A stretch of DNA of 64,000 bases from Streptomyces sp. NBC_00286 (GTDB lineage Bacteria > Actinomycetota > Actinomycetes > Streptomycetales > Streptomycetaceae): assembly GCF_036173125.1 (NCBI RefSeq), contig NZ_CP108054.1, forward strand, positions 3,038,001-3,102,000. Direction: 5' to 3'. This document shows, in pieces, positions 15,697-23,303 of the stretch. The translations under genes and the position numbers were made by a program. Under the pieces are notes generated by a model. The model was given only the letters and a program-made list of their open reading frames with translations, ran no database searches and was not told where the DNA came from. Each line of letters begins with the position of its first letter. Positions within the stretch are counted from its first letter, which is position 1.

Positions 15697-17828
15697 GAAT
15701 TGGAGGAGGCGGGCCTGGGGTCTGTCGCCTCCGCGCGGACGCGTGCTCGGTCGGCTTCGTCCAGGGCCTCGGCCCGGGTGTAGGCGTCGGCGGCTTGAAG
15801 GTAGGCGGTGCGGACCTCGGTCGGGCGGTGGGCCGATGCGTGGGCGAGGGCAAGGTTTTCGAAGGTCTGGCCCGCCCCGTACCAGTCCCCGAACTCCCGG
15901 TGGATCTCCATGGCCTGGCCGAATGCCCTGATGGCCTCCGCCACACGCCCCGCCTTCCGCAGGGCGCAGCCGAGGTTGTTCCATGCGGCAGCCTCGCGGC
16001 GGCGATCTTCGGCGGCCTGGTACAAGTCACGGGCGCGGGTATGGGCATCAATGGCCTCCGCCACCCGGCCCGCCCCCTGCAGAGTCAGGCCGAGGTTGTT
16101 CCAGGTGAACGCCTCGCCGTGGCGGTCCCCGACGGCCTCGTGCAGGTCGCGGGCGCGTGTAAGGGCGTCGATCGCCTCGGCCACCCGACCCGCTTCCCGG
16201 AAGGCGCCGCCGAGGTTGTTCCACGCCTCGGCCTCGCGACGGCGGTCCTTGGTGGCCTGAAACAGGTCGCGAGCACATGTAAGGGCGTCAATGGCCTCCG
16301 CCACCCGGCCCGCCGCCCACAGGGCGATACCCAGGCTGTTCCACGCCACGGCCTCCCGGAGACGGTCCCCCGCACGGTGGGTGATTTCTTGACCGACACG
16401 GCCGACGGTGATCCAGTCGTCGAAGTAACGCCGCCACTCCAGGTAATTCACCAGACACTCGGCCAGCATCACGGCGGTGAACGCGTACCGCTCCTCCACC
16501 CCCCACTGCACCGCCGCAATCAACCCCGCCCGCTCCGCGTCCAGCCACGCCAACGCCTCCGCCCGCCCCGCGAAACGCCCCGGCTCCGGCATTCCCGGCA
16601 ACCATCGCAGATGGTCGTCGGCGGCATCCGCACACCGCCAGTAGAACTCCAGCAACCACTCCCTCGCCGCCTCCCCCTCCTCCGTCAAATCCGGATCTCC
16701 GGCCACCACACTCGCGCCATACGCCCGCACCAGTCCGTGCAGCCGCCACCGCCGCCGACCACTTCCCCTCTCCACGAGATGCGCACGGGCCAAGGCTTCC
16801 AGGGCGCGCGCTGGAAACACATTCGTCGCAGCGAGAGCCGTGACCGCCTCAGCGCTCGTGTCCGAGCCCGGTGCAAGCGCCAGCAGCCGCAGCAGGCGAG
16901 CCTGATCGGGCGGCAGACGGCGATACGAAAGGTCGAAGGCCGCGCGAACACTGCGCTCGCCGTCGTCGAGGTGATCGAGTCTGTCGCGAAACTCGGTCAG
17001 TTCGGCGACGAGCTCCGCAACAGGCTTGTCCCGCTCGGCCACCAGCAGCGCGGCGGCGATCTGCAGGGCCAGCGGAAGATGGCCGCAGCGTTCGGCGAGA
17101 GTCGAGACCACCTCGGCTTCGTCCGCGCATCGGCTGTCATCGGGGTTGGCGATTCGCAAGGCGAGGTCGAGTAGGTCGTACGCCTCCTCCGGCGTCAGCT
17201 CGTCCAACGGCAGGAGCCTCGCGCCCAGTTGGGGCAACCGGTCACGGGAGGTGACGAGAACACGGTGCCGTTCGCCGCGCCCAGGGAGGAGCGGACGTAT
17301 CTGCGCCGGCGAGGACGCGTTATCGGCAAGGACCAGCACGGACCCGCGCTCCTGGGCACGCTGGGCGAGCGTCGAACGATAGAGCGCAGCCCGCTCATCC
17401 GCCGTGGCCGGAATGTGCTCGGGCTCGATGCCCAGGGCCCGCAGCAAGGCCTGAAGAGCCTGATCCGCCGTAACGGGATCATCGTCGTATCCGTGCAGGT
17501 CGACAAAGAGCACCCCGCCGGGAAACCACCCTCGCTCGCACGCCTCGTGCGCCGCCTCCACCGCGAGCGCCGTCTTGCCGATGCCGCCGAGCCCGGACAC
17601 CGCCGCGACCAGCACGGCAGCCGGCCGCTCGGGCGCGGACGGGTCGAACGCGTCCAGCAGCGCACGCAGTTCGCCATCCCGGCCGGTGAAGCCGACCGCT
17701 CTCGCGGGCAGGGCGTCCAGCGCGGTGGGCGCGGGCCCGTGTTGGTGGTACTCCGCCTTCGCGGTGAAGGGACCGGTGACCTTGACTCCCCGGAAGTCGA
17801 GGTGGTCCCCGTCGTACCCGTTCGTCAT
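15609..17828 (-). CDS. NLR-like STAND NTPase with C-terminal TPR repeats and N-terminal signalling motif
   Basis: 739 residues. Residues 7-24 (GDHLDFRG....GPFTAK) match 13 of 18 positions in the C-terminus of the neighbouring nucleosidase. After GFTGR comes an NB-ARC-type ATPase: Walker A SGLGGIGKTALAVE, Walker B SVLVLADNA, LVTSRDR, and the GHLPLALQIAAAL motif. A winged-helix region (LSYRRLPPDQARLLRLLALAPG) follows. The C-terminal third has five 40-residue TPR units based on AWNNLG.AL..AGRVAEAIDA.TRARDL. In bacterial NLRs such motifs are thought to relay amyloid-like assembly to an effector. It is divergent from the nucleosidase and may sense a trigger through the TPRs. The last ~25 residues overlap the permease gene and are probably non-conserved. 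Confidence 0.9.
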   Translation of the reverse strand: MTNGYDGDHLDFRGVKVTGPFTAKAEYHQHGPAPTALDALPARAVGFTGRDGELRALLDAFDPSAPERPAAVLVAAVSGLGGIGKTALAVEAAHEACERGWFPGGVLFVDLHGYDDDPVTADQALQALLRALGIEPEHIPATADERAALYRSTLAQRAQERGSVLVLADNASSPAQIRPLLPGRGERHRVLVTSRDRLPQLGARLLPLDELTPEEAYDLLDLALRIANPDDSRCADEAEVVSTLAERCGHLPLALQIAAALLVAERDKPVAELVAELTEFRDRLDHLDDGERSVRAAFDLSYRRLPPDQARLLRLLALAPGSDTSAEAVTALAATNVFPARALEALARAHLVERGSGRRRWRLHGLVRAYGASVVAGDPDLTEEGEAAREWLLEFYWRCADAADDHLRWLPGMPEPGRFAGRAEALAWLDAERAGLIAAVQWGVEERYAFTAVMLAECLVNYLEWRRYFDDWITVGRVGQEITHRAGDRLREAVAWNSLGIALWAAGRVAEAIDALTCARDLFQATKDRRREAEAWNNLGGAFREAGRVAEAIDALTRARDLHEAVGDRHGEAFTWNNLGLTLQGAGRVAEAIDAHTRARDLYQAAEDRRREAAAWNNLGCALRKAGRVAEAIRAFGQAMEIHREFGDWYGAGQTFENLALAHASAHRPTEVRTAYLQAADAYTRAEALDEADRARVRAEATDPRPASSNSHPLTAPPKANPPPNLRATSTYNKITGVE
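17757..17810 (-). other. Motif-coding segment shared with nucleosidase (NLR copy)
   Basis: Encodes residues 7-24 of the minus-strand STAND protein. The partner copy is encoded at 18748-18801 on the plus strand. Thirteen of 18 residues are identical (DFRG and GPFTAK blocks). Confidence 0.8.
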
Positions 17829-17937
17829 CGCGCCGTCCCCCGTGCCGCCTTCGAACCTCGCGTGACATCACGGTACGCCGCGCCCTCCCCGTCCAACACA
17901 CGCTCTGGACACGCAACTTGGCAGTACCGTTGAGAGC
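17829..17937. promoter_or_regulatory. Divergent promoter region of the NLR/nucleosidase island
   Basis: 109 bases separate the STAND start (minus) from the nucleosidase GTG (plus). The stretch CTTGGCAGTACCGTTGAGAG ends directly at the GCGTG that contains the nucleosidase start. A close relative, CTCGGCAGTACCTTAAGCGTG, lies at 12298-12318 upstream of the membrane protein gene. I cannot fix -10 or -35 elements. Confidence 0.4.
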
Positions 17938-18837
17938 GTGCCGGAGACAATGCCCACCGTAGCGATCCTCACCGCGCTGTCCCTCGAATACGACGCCGTA
18001 CTCGACCACCTCACGGATGTCGAGAAGCTCACGCATGAGCGCACCGGCACGCGGGCCAGGCGAGGGAAGCTCCCCGGCACCCCCTGGCACGTCGCCCTGG
18101 TCGACATCGGCGAGGGCACGCTCACGGCCGCCACGATCACCGAGCGGGTGATGACGTGGCTCACCCCCGAGGCCGTGCTCTTCGTGGGCGTCGCCGGCGG
18201 GTTGAAGGACGACATCGGCATCGGCGACGTCGTGGTCGCGACCAAGGTGTACGCCATCCACGGCGGCAAGCAGACGCCCGACGGCTTCCTCGACCGGCCG
18301 GAGGCATGGCGCGCCTCGTTCCGTCTGGAGCAGGCGGCCAAGGAGGCGTTGCGCGGGAAGGCCCACTTCAACGGGAAGGTCCACTTCAAGCCGATCGCGG
18401 TCGGGGACGTCGTCCTCGCGGACAGCGACTCCGAACTCGCCCAACGCATCAGGGCGAGCTACAACGACGCCGTCGCCATCGAGATGGAAAGCTCCGGCGT
18501 CGCCCACGCGGTTCACCTCGCAGGTGAGGGGGGCGCGTTGATCATCCGGGGCATCAGCGACAAGGCCGACGCGGACAAGTCCCGTGCGGACGCCGGGGGT
18601 TCACAGCCCCGGGCCGCCGCGAACGCGGCCAGGGCGGCGGTCGCCGTACTCCACGAGCTGCAACCGAAGCCGACTGCCCCGCAGCCTCATGACTCCGCCT
18701 CCCAGGAGCGCCCTTTTCGCAGCTCCACGGACGCCCCCACGTACAGCGGAGACCACATCGACTTCCGGGGGAGCACCTTCCCCGGCCCCTTCACCGCCAA
18801 GTCGGTCGGCCAACCACCGCACGGCGACGGACAGTAA
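17938..18837 (+). CDS. MTA/SAH-nucleosidase-like (PNP_UDP) effector with C-terminal signalling motif
   Basis: 299 residues. Residues ~1-235 form a nucleoside phosphorylase/nucleosidase fold: VAILTALSLEYDAV, the phosphate/ribose loop FVGVAGGLKDDIGIGDVVVAT, the substrate-binding AIEMESSG (family Met-Glu pair), and GISDKAD with the catalytic-position Asp. A Pro/Ser-rich linker leads to GDHIDFRG....GPFTAK at ~residues 271-288, the same motif as the N-terminus of the divergent STAND protein. Such domains are recurrent effectors of NLR-like conflict systems and would act by depleting a nucleoside or nucleotide pool. That role, and the exact substrate, are inference. The start is GTG 17938; there is no strong ribosome site and the leader may be absent. 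Confidence 0.85.
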   Translation: MPETMPTVAILTALSLEYDAVLDHLTDVEKLTHERTGTRARRGKLPGTPWHVALVDIGEGTLTAATITERVMTWLTPEAVLFVGVAGGLKDDIGIGDVVVATKVYAIHGGKQTPDGFLDRPEAWRASFRLEQAAKEALRGKAHFNGKVHFKPIAVGDVVLADSDSELAQRIRASYNDAVAIEMESSGVAHAVHLAGEGGALIIRGISDKADADKSRADAGGSQPRAAANAARAAVAVLHELQPKPTAPQPHDSASQERPFRSSTDAPTYSGDHIDFRGSTFPGPFTAKSVGQPPHGDGQ

Positions 18838-20947
18838 CCCAGGCGAAGGCCCGCACCACGGAACCGGTACGCCGCAGCAGTCCCACGGCCCGGTACCCAC
18901 CGCGACCACCACCCTCCCGCCCCGCCCCCTCGGCTTCACCGGCCGATCGGCGGAAATGGGCCGCCTGCTCCCCCGCCTCGAACCCGCCCCGGACGGAGCC
19001 CCCGCGCTCCCTCTCCTCATCTTCGCCGTCACCGGCATGGGCGGCATCGGCAAGACGGCACTGGCGGTGGAGGCCGCCCACCAGGCCTGCACGAAGGGCT
19101 GGTTCCCCGGCGGCACGCTCTTCGTCGACCTGCGCGGCTACGACGACGCCCCCGTCACCGCCGACCAAGCCGTCCTCGCCCTCCTCGACGCCCTCGGCGT
19201 ACGTGGCCCGGATCTGCCACAGACGACGGCACGCCAGTACGACACGTACCACGCCCTCCTCGCCGAGCGACAGGATCGGACGCTGCTGATCCTGGACAAC
19301 ACCTCGGACCCGTCCCAGTTCCTCCCCCTGCTGCCCCGGACGAACGACCACCGGGTGTTGATCACCTCCCGAGACCGCCCGGACGCCCTCCCCGTACGCC
19401 TCATCGACCTCGAAACACTCGCCCCGGACGACTCCGCCGCCCTCGTGACCCGCGCCCTCCACAACGCCGACGAACGCGACGACCGCCCGTCCCGGGAACA
19501 GGACGCCCTCCGCGAACTGACCTCCCTCTGCGGCCACTTGCCCCTCGCCCTCCAGATCGCCGCCGCCATGCTGCGCCGGCGCCGCCATCGCGACATCGCC
19601 TCGCTGGTGACCGAGATCAAGGAGGCCGCCGACCCCACCGCCGTACTCGACAACGGCAGTCGCGGCACCGACCTGTACGGCCGTTCGCTCGTGCTCCGCC
19701 CCGTCCTGGAAACGTCGTACCGCCGTCTCCCACCCGACCAGGCCCGGCTGCTGCGCCTGCTCGCCCTCGCCCCCGGTACGGAGACGGGCGCGGAGGCCGT
19801 GGCTGCCCTGGCCGACCTCGACATGGAGGCCGCCCTGGGCCTGCTGGAGGATCTCGCCGCCACCCATCTGGTTACGCCGGTCCAGGGCGGCGAGGGCTCG
19901 GCTTCCGGTGTGCGGTGGCGGTTGCATGACTTGGTGCGGGCGTTCGGCGCGGGTGTGGTGGCAGGGGATGCGGAGTTGGTGGAGGAGGGGGAGGCGGCGC
20001 GGGACCGGGTGCTGAAGTTCTACTACCGATGGGCGAAAGCCGCCGACGGCCGGTTGCGGTGGCTGCCGGGGATGCCGGAGCCGGAGCGGTTCGCGGACCG
20101 GGCGCAGGCGCTGGGCTGGCTGGACGGGGAGCGGGCCGGGCTGGTGGCGGCGGTGCAGTGGGCGGGGGAGGAGCGGTACGCGGATGCGGCGGTGCGGCTG
20201 GCCGCAAGCCTGGCGGAGTACCTGTCCTGGCGGCGGTCCTTCGACGACTGGATCACCGTCGGCCGTGCCGCCCGGGAGGCCGCCCACCGCGCCGGGGACC
20301 GCCTCGCCGAGGCGGTCGGGTGGAACAACCTCGGCGCCGCCCTGCGGGAGGCGGGCCGGGCGGGGGAGGCGATCGACGCCCACACCCGCGCCCGCGACCT
20401 GTACCGGGGCACCGGGCACCGCCACCGCGAGGCCGGCGCGTGGGACAACCTCGGCATTGCCCTGCAGGAGGCGGGCCGGGCGGGGGAGGCGATCGACGCC
20501 CACACCCGCGCCCGCGACCTGCACCGGGCCACCGGGGACCGCCACCGCGAGGCCGCCGCGTGGAACAACCTCGGCCTCGCCCTGCGGATGGCGGGCCGGG
20601 TGGAGGAGGCAGTCGACGCCCACACCCGCGCCCGCGACCTGTATCGGGCGGCCGGGGACCGCCACGGCGAGGGCATCGCGTGGAACAACCTCGGCCTCGC
20701 CCTGCGGCAGGCGGGCCGGGTGGAGGAGGCGGTCGAGGCGCACGGCAGGGCCCTGGAGATCTTCCGGGAGTTCGAGGACTGGTACGGGGCAGGCCAGACC
20801 CTCCACAACCTGGCCCTCGCCCACCAGGTTGCCCAGCGTCCCGCCGACGCCCGCGCCTGCTACCTCCAGGCCGCCGAAGCCTTCACCCGCGCCGACGCCC
20901 CCGACCGAGCCACCCAAGCCCGCATCTGGGCCGAAGATCAGGAATAG
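18689..20947 (+). CDS. Second NLR-like STAND NTPase with TPR repeats; start unclear, out of frame with nucleosidase
   Basis: A paralogue of the minus-strand STAND protein. It has GFTGRSAEM, Walker A TGMGGIGKTALAVE, Walker B TLLILDN, LITSRDR, GHLPLALQIAAAM, the winged-helix LSYRRLPPDQARLLRLLAL-type block, and five 40-residue TPRs. Repeats 1-4 are very alike even at base level (20317-20757). The frame is open from 18584, but between the nucleosidase stop (18837) and the ATG at 18956, inside the conserved core, it has no ATG, GTG or TTG. ATG 18689 is the best upstream start but has no ribosome site and overlaps the nucleosidase by 149 bases. It lacks its own signalling motif, which lies at the matching place in the nucleosidase frame. 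A one-base shift would fuse the two proteins. Confidence 0.75.
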   Translation: MTPPPRSALFAAPRTPPRTAETTSTSGGAPSPAPSPPSRSANHRTATDSNPGEGPHHGTGTPQQSHGPVPTATTTLPPRPLGFTGRSAEMGRLLPRLEPAPDGAPALPLLIFAVTGMGGIGKTALAVEAAHQACTKGWFPGGTLFVDLRGYDDAPVTADQAVLALLDALGVRGPDLPQTTARQYDTYHALLAERQDRTLLILDNTSDPSQFLPLLPRTNDHRVLITSRDRPDALPVRLIDLETLAPDDSAALVTRALHNADERDDRPSREQDALRELTSLCGHLPLALQIAAAMLRRRRHRDIASLVTEIKEAADPTAVLDNGSRGTDLYGRSLVLRPVLETSYRRLPPDQARLLRLLALAPGTETGAEAVAALADLDMEAALGLLEDLAATHLVTPVQGGEGSASGVRWRLHDLVRAFGAGVVAGDAELVEEGEAARDRVLKFYYRWAKAADGRLRWLPGMPEPERFADRAQALGWLDGERAGLVAAVQWAGEERYADAAVRLAASLAEYLSWRRSFDDWITVGRAAREAAHRAGDRLAEAVGWNNLGAALREAGRAGEAIDAHTRARDLYRGTGHRHREAGAWDNLGIALQEAGRAGEAIDAHTRARDLHRATGDRHREAAAWNNLGLALRMAGRVEEAVDAHTRARDLYRAAGDRHGEGIAWNNLGLALRQAGRVEEAVEAHGRALEIFREFEDWYGAGQTLHNLALAHQVAQRPADARACYLQAAEAFTRADAPDRATQARIWAEDQE
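20317..20757 (+). repeat. Near-identical 120-bp TPR-coding repeats
   Basis: Four consecutive 120-base units encode WNNLG.AL..AGR..EA.DAHTRARDL. Blocks such as GGCGATCGACGCCCACACCC are identical between units 1 and 2, and CGACCTG, GTGGAACAACCTCGGC and GCCCTGCGG recur in nearly all. Such homogeneity suggests recent duplication or gene conversion. Confidence 0.8.
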
Positions 20948-20963
20948 CGCCCCGGCTCGCATC

Positions 20964-21476
20964 TCACCCCACCTCACCCCCCACCCCCGCATAACCCCGA
21001 GCCCCCCGCCAAGGCAAAACCGCCCACATCCGAGTCCCGCCCCCAGGCTCCCGCGCCTCCCCGAACCCCCACTCCCCCTCACAAGCCCGCACCACGCACC
21101 CCAACACCCGCAACGCCGCCCTCCGCCGCACATCACAAGCCGCCGCCAGCCGAGGATGCGTATGCCGTGGATGCCCGTCGTAGAAGATCACCCGCAACGC
21201 CTCCTCCCGGCAACGCAGCGACAGATACACCTCGGCCCCCGACGTGAACCGGCAAGCACACGCGGCCAATTCACCCACCACCTGAACCGCCGCATCCGTC
21301 ACGTCCTCCAGCCGATGCAACTGGAGGACCGCCCTGGTCGTCGCCCGAGCGATGCGAGGGCTGGTCAGATCGGCGGGAAGCGTGAGGCTGTACGCGAGGG
21401 CGTCGGGTGACGGTGACGGGGTTGCCACCGACACGTCGTCGACGACGGAACAGACCGAAACAGCTGTTGCGGGCAT
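20964..21476 (-). CDS. ATP-binding regulator (HATPase_c, RsbW-like)
   Basis: 170 residues, cytosolic. It resembles the small GHKL ATP-binding proteins that Streptomyces pairs with XRE/DUF5753 regulators; visible traits are TRAVLQLHRLEDVTDAAVQVVGELAACACR (N-box-like region with E/LxxN position altered) and RMWAVLPW at the end. ATG 21476 has GGGAG eight bases upstream; longer in-frame extensions to 21719 are not supported. The gene is divergent from the XRE gene, giving the classic whiJ-like triad with the DUF397 protein. Regulation of differentiation or antibiotic genes is inference. Confidence 0.75.
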   Translation of the reverse strand: MPATAVSVCSVVDDVSVATPSPSPDALAYSLTLPADLTSPRIARATTRAVLQLHRLEDVTDAAVQVVGELAACACRFTSGAEVYLSLRCREEALRVIFYDGHPRHTHPRLAAACDVRRRAALRVLGCVVRACEGEWGFGEAREPGGGTRMWAVLPWRGARGYAGVGGEVG

Positions 21477-21759
21477 ACGGAACTCCCTTGAGAACTCGGT
21501 GAATTGACGGACGTCGACGTCTCGACCCGACCGGTGGCCTGCCTCCCTGACGCAAGCCCACCCCTCCCAGGGAAGGAGAACCTGGGCAGGCTCGCGCGAC
21601 GCACCTCCGACCGCGTCAGGCCGTAAGCGATGCGTCACCGACTGTAGAGCTTTCAGTGGTACGCGTGCCACATGCTTGGAATCATTGCCCCTCCTGAAGT
21701 GGACCGGTACGCAGCGCAAGGTGCAGACTGAGCCCGACCAATCGGGGAGGAAGGTGTCG

Positions 21760-22611
21760 ATGCCGACACGGCCAGCGCCGACGGAACGTCAGAAGCGGCT
21801 GGGTGCCGAGCTGCGCAAGATGCGGCTCGCGGCCGGCCGGACCACGGAGTACGCCGCAGGGCTACTCGGGCTGGACCGCACGAAGGTGTCCAACATGGAG
21901 TCGGGTATCCGTGCTACCTCGCCCGAACGGATCCGGATACTCGCCAGCAACTACGACTGCGCGGACAAGGCGTACGTCGACGCGCTGGTCGCCATGGCCG
22001 ACGTACGCAAGCGGGGCTGGTGGGAGCAATTCAGGGGTTCACTCCCCCAAGGGCTGCTGGACGTCGCCGAGTTGGAGTGGTTCGCCCCACGACTGCGGAG
22101 CTATCAGACCGTGCACATCCCCGGGCTGCTGCAACTCGGCGAGTACGCCCGCGCCATCTTCGCCGCCGCGCTGCCGCCGCTACCCAAGTCAGAGGTCGAA
22201 CTCCGCGTCGTACAGCGCATGCGACGGCAGCAGGTACTCGACAACGACCAGCCCGTCGAGTACGTCGCGTACGTGCACGAGTGGGCCCTGCGAATGCAGT
22301 TCGGCGGGCGCCGAGCGACTCGCGAGCAGCTGCTGCACGTGTGCGAGGCATCCGAGCGGGAGAACGTCGAGTTGCGCGTACTTCCCGTCGAGGCCGGGGC
22401 GTTCCCCGGTGCTGGGCACGCGGTGCTGTACGCCGAGGGCGCCGTACCCCAACTGGACACCGTCCACCTGGACTCCGCGCACGGCGGCGAGTTCACCCAC
22501 TCCGAGGCCCAACTCGCCAAGTACCGGGCTCACATGGACTGGTGGCATGCTCACACGCTGAGCCCGAAGGACTCGCGCGACCTCATCCAGACCATCGTCC
22601 GCCAACTCTGA
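21760..22611 (+). CDS. XRE-family regulator with DUF5753 domain (WhiJ-like)
   Basis: About 283 residues. The N-terminal helix-turn-helix (ELRKMRLAAGRTTEYAAGLLGLDRTKVSNMESG) is followed by the DUF5753 domain (GWWEQFRGSLPQGLLDVAELEWFAPRLRSYQTVHIPGLLQLGEYARA; later EWALRMQFGG and LHVCEAS). The family acts as developmental repressors in Streptomyces, generally with a DUF397 partner. ATG 21760 is nine bases from GGAGG (21746-21750); the GTG at 21754 is only three away. The DUF397-type gene follows after 11 bases. Confidence 0.92.
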   Translation: MPTRPAPTERQKRLGAELRKMRLAAGRTTEYAAGLLGLDRTKVSNMESGIRATSPERIRILASNYDCADKAYVDALVAMADVRKRGWWEQFRGSLPQGLLDVAELEWFAPRLRSYQTVHIPGLLQLGEYARAIFAAALPPLPKSEVELRVVQRMRRQQVLDNDQPVEYVAYVHEWALRMQFGGRRATREQLLHVCEASERENVELRVLPVEAGAFPGAGHAVLYAEGAVPQLDTVHLDSAHGGEFTHSEAQLAKYRAHMDWWHAHTLSPKDSRDLIQTIVRQL

Positions 22612-22622
22612 GGAGAGCCACC

Positions 22623-22814
22623 ATGCCCGAGATCACCTGGGAAGAGCCCTTCTGCGCCGAAGGAAACAACTGCTTCCGCATAGGCACAGACCCCCAAGGC
22701 AACGCCTACATAGCCCTGGCCGGCCAAGAAGACCACTACCTCACCGACACCCGCGAAGCCCTCCGCACCCTCATCCGGGACATCAAGGCCGGAAAGGCCG
22801 ACCACCTACTGTGA
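22623..22814 (+). CDS. Small DUF397-like protein
   Basis: 63 residues. It has the family layout EPFCAEGNNCFRI....GNAYIAL and ends REALRTLIRDIKAGKADHLL, resembling the DUF397 C-terminus (ALLDGVKAGEFD-like). It lies 11 bases after the XRE gene with GGAGAG before ATG 22623. DUF397 proteins bind and modulate the partner XRE protein in WhiJ-type systems. Its last eight codons lie in a 62-bp sequence repeated at 24939-25001. Confidence 0.8.
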   Translation: MPEITWEEPFCAEGNNCFRIGTDPQGNAYIALAGQEDHYLTDTREALRTLIRDIKAGKADHLL

Positions 22815-22851
22815 GCAGGGTCGGGGCTGGCGCGGTGGCTCGCGCCCCGTT
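22790..22851 (+). repeat. 62-bp direct repeat, left copy
   Basis: Starts in the DUF397-like gene (CGGAAAGGCC, ACCACCTACT) and continues through GAGCAGGGTC and GGCTGGCGC to GCGCCCCGTT. About 57 of 62 bases match 24939-25001, with one single-base insertion in the right copy. The repeats bound a 2.1-kb gene cassette. Confidence 0.9.
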
Positions 22852-22893
22852 ATGCCCAAGTTCCTTTCCTACCAGTGGCGTTACATTTTGCGT

Positions 22894-23136
22894 GTGAGCA
22901 CTCAAGCCGTTCCCCCCATTCCGGAGCGGGCAGGCAAGCGGTCCGTCTCCCTGCCACAGTCGTTGATAAAAGAGGTCGAGGATCGCACCGGGAAGACCGG
23001 CTTCTCAGCCGTTGTCTCCGAGGCTCTGGAGCAGTGGCTGGCGATGGCCAAGCTCCGCGAGGTCATCGAGGCCGACGAGCGCGAGTTCGGTCCGGTGGGC
23101 GATGAGGCTCTGCGACCTGCAGAGGCCGAGTGGTAA
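22894..23136 (+). CDS. Ribbon-helix-helix/antitoxin-like protein
   Basis: 80 residues. KRSVSLPQSLIKEVEDRTGKTGFSAVVSEALEQWLAMAKL looks like a ribbon-helix-helix DNA-binding domain of the VapB/CopG antitoxin kind, followed by an acidic tail ending AEAEW. GTG 22894 lies six bases after TACATT (22882-22887), a possible -10, so the mRNA may be leaderless. The usual PIN-domain toxin gene does not follow; a 51-codon ORF overlaps its stop instead. It is inside the repeat-bounded cassette. Function as an orphan antitoxin or small repressor is inference. Confidence 0.7.
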   Translation: MSTQAVPPIPERAGKRSVSLPQSLIKEVEDRTGKTGFSAVVSEALEQWLAMAKLREVIEADEREFGPVGDEALRPAEAEW

Positions 23137-23285
23137 GCAAGCGCCTCAAGGTCAAGGGCAAGAGCGGAGGCACTCTCATGCTGGACGCGCAGGGGCTGTC
23201 CCTGCACGTCGACGGTGACGAGGACGGGCACGCCGCGGCTCTGGATCTTCCGCGGGAGCCCACGATCGGCCTGATAACCGTCTGA
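23130..23285 (+). CDS. Small ORF overlapping the RHH gene stop
   Basis: A 51-codon ORF starting GTG 23130, overlapping the RHH stop by seven bases. The product reads VVSKRLKVKGKSGG, then LMLDAQGLSLHVDGDEDGHAAALDLP, then GLITV. I recognise no family. The overlap and third-position GC suggest real coupling. It occupies the place where a toxin gene would normally be and is far too short for a PIN domain. Confidence 0.4.
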   Translation: MVSKRLKVKGKSGGTLMLDAQGLSLHVDGDEDGHAAALDLPREPTIGLITV

Positions 23286-23303
23286 CCGAGTGCCGGGCTG
23301 CGC

